6,378 nt of DNA, from assembly GCA_027490345.1 (NCBI GenBank), contig JAIXYF010000328.1, forward strand, positions 1 to 6,378. The letters run 5' to 3'. The notes under the pieces are model-generated. The model was not told where the DNA came from and did no database searches. It saw only the letters and a program-made list of their open reading frames with translations. The stretch comes from Novosphingobium sp. (GTDB lineage: Bacteria; Pseudomonadota; Alphaproteobacteria; Sphingomonadales; Sphingomonadaceae). Of this stretch, positions 5,503 to 6,378 are shown in pieces (the stretch's first letter is position 1; every line of letters begins with the position of its first letter). Position numbers and translations under genes: made by a program.

Positions 5503-6039
5503 TCAGCGCTTGCTGAACTGGAAGCTCTTGCGCGCCTTGGCCTTGCCGTACTTCTTGCGTTCGACAACGCGCGGATCGCGAGTGAGGAACCCTGCGGCCT
5601 TGACCGCGCCGCGCAGAGCCGGCTCGAACTTCGAGAGCGCCTGCGAGATGCCGTGCTTGACCGCACCGGCCTGGCCCGAAAGACCGCCGCCCTTGACGGT
5701 GGCGATCACGTCGTACTGACCCGAACGGTCAGCCACTTCGAACGGCTGGTTGATGACGAGACGCAGCGTCGGGCGTGCGAAATACACTTCCTGATCGCGG
5801 CCGTTGACGGTGATCTTGCCCGAGCCGGGCTTGATCCACACGCGGGCAACAGCGTCCTTGCGGCGGCCGGTGGCATAGGAACGACCCTGCGCATCGACTT
5901 CCCGTTCGCGCAGCGGGGCAGCGGGACCAGTGGGTGCGCGCGGCGCTTCGGGAGCCGAAGCGGCAGGAGCAGCGGCGGTGGCAGCAGACGTCAGATCCTT
6001 GAGATCCGCGAGGCTGGAGACGGTATCGGTTTCAGACAT
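5503..6039 (-). CDS. rpsI: 30S ribosomal protein S9
   Basis: 178 residues. The S9 core begins at about residue 55 (YATGRRKDAVARVWIKPG), carries the family signature GGGLSGQAGAVKHGI at 117-131, then KAAGFLTRDPRVVERKKYG, and ends in FQFSKR, the basic tail that reaches the ribosomal P site. The E. coli protein has about 130 residues; the extra length is an Ala/Pro-rich N-terminal extension of about 50 residues (MSETDTVSSLADLKDLTSAA onward), probably disordered and, from memory, typical of sphingomonads. It is the second gene of the L13-S9 operon, with its ATG 3 nt after the rplM stop. An AAGGTGG at 6051-6057, inside the end of rplM, may serve as the RBS with rather long spacing, so translational coupling to rplM is likely. 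A strong terminator follows. Confidence 0.98.
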   Translation of the reverse strand: MSETDTVSSLADLKDLTSAATAAAPAASAPEAPRAPTGPAAPLREREVDAQGRSYATGRRKDAVARVWIKPGSGKITVNGRDQEVYFARPTLRLVINQPFEVADRSGQYDVIATVKGGGLSGQAGAVKHGISQALSKFEPALRGAVKAAGFLTRDPRVVERKKYGKAKARKSFQFSKR

Positions 6040-6042
6040 GTC

Positions 6043-6378
6043 TTACGCACCCACCTTGTTCTTGCGGTTCATCGAAGCGACGTCGAGCGGCTGGGGCTGC
6101 GTCCCGGCATGGGGATGTTCGGCCCCTGCATAGAGATGCAGCGCGCGCATCTGCGCACGGCCGAGCGGCCCGCGCGGGATCATGCGTTCAACCGCCTTTT
6201 CCAGCACGCGCTCAGGGAAGCGGCCACCGAGGATCTTGTCCGCAGTGACTTCCTTGATGCCGCCGGCATAACCGGTGTGCTTGTAGTAGATCTTGTCCTT
6301 GAGCTTGTTGCCGGTGAGCTTCACCTTGTCGGCGGTGATCACGACGACGTGATCGCCGCAATCGACGTGCGGGGTGTA
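6043..6378 (-). CDS. rplM: 50S ribosomal protein L13 (3' part, 5' end outside the window)
   Basis: The frame runs from the window edge (codons for YTPHVDCGDHVVVITADK) to the TAA at 6043-6045, giving 111 residues of the C-terminal part. It contains KLTGNKLKDKIYYKHTGYAG and the L13 signature region VERMIPRGPLGRAQMRAL, then LYAGAEHPHAG. It ends with a short extension (DVASMNRKNKVGA) past the end of the E. coli protein, common in alphaproteobacteria as I recall. Roughly 45-50 N-terminal residues are missing. L13 is an early-assembling large-subunit protein; it is co-transcribed with rpsI. The ATG corresponding to 6342 is an internal Met-like shadow start, because the coding frame continues to the edge. 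Confidence 0.97.
   Translation of the reverse strand, partial: YTPHVDCGDHVVVITADKVKLTGNKLKDKIYYKHTGYAGGIKEVTADKILGGRFPERVLEKAVERMIPRGPLGRAQMRALHLYAGAEHPHAGTQPQPLDVASMNRKNKVGA

Overview
This is a GC-rich chromosomal segment that looks like an alphaproteobacterium of the order Sphingomonadales (Novosphingobium, Sphingomonas or a relative). The basis is the composition, the wording of ribosomal proteins S9 and L13, an S9 with an Ala/Pro-rich N-terminal extension, and a DUF1244 gene next to pyruvate kinase. The genus is inferred from remembered family sequences, not from a search.

Layout, left to right: (1) 15-1361, plus strand: an exported protein with a Sec signal peptide, eight tandem MDHxx pentapeptides (Met/His-rich, probably copper- or metal-binding) and a long beta-rich body resembling an outer-membrane barrel. 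(2) 1386-2846, minus strand: pyruvate kinase, convergent with gene 1; a 14-bp tandem repeat links the two stop codons. (3) 2910-3251, plus strand: a small DUF1244 protein with a CxxC motif, divergent from pyk. (4) 3348-5273, minus strand: a 641-residue RTX/cadherin-type protein, probably secreted by a type I system. (5) 5274-5442: an intergenic leader rich in direct and inverted repeats. (6) 5443-5475: a clear intrinsic terminator for the ribosomal operon. (7) 5503-6039 and 6043-6378, minus strand: rpsI and the 3' part of rplM, the usual two-gene L13-S9 operon.

The housekeeping genes (pyk, rplM-rpsI, DUF1244) form a normal core-genome setting. The two accessory elements are surface or secreted proteins: the MDHxx barrel-like protein, probably linked to metal handling at the outer membrane, and the RTX protein, probably a calcium-dependent extracellular or surface-layer/adhesion protein. 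No type I secretion ABC transporter, membrane-fusion protein, copper pump or regulator lies inside the window, so partners must be elsewhere. I see no tRNA, rRNA, CRISPR array, insertion sequence or phage gene. I found no convincing new multi-gene system. The parts most worth a second look are the MDHxx protein, the symmetric RTX protein and the repeat-rich leader in front of it.
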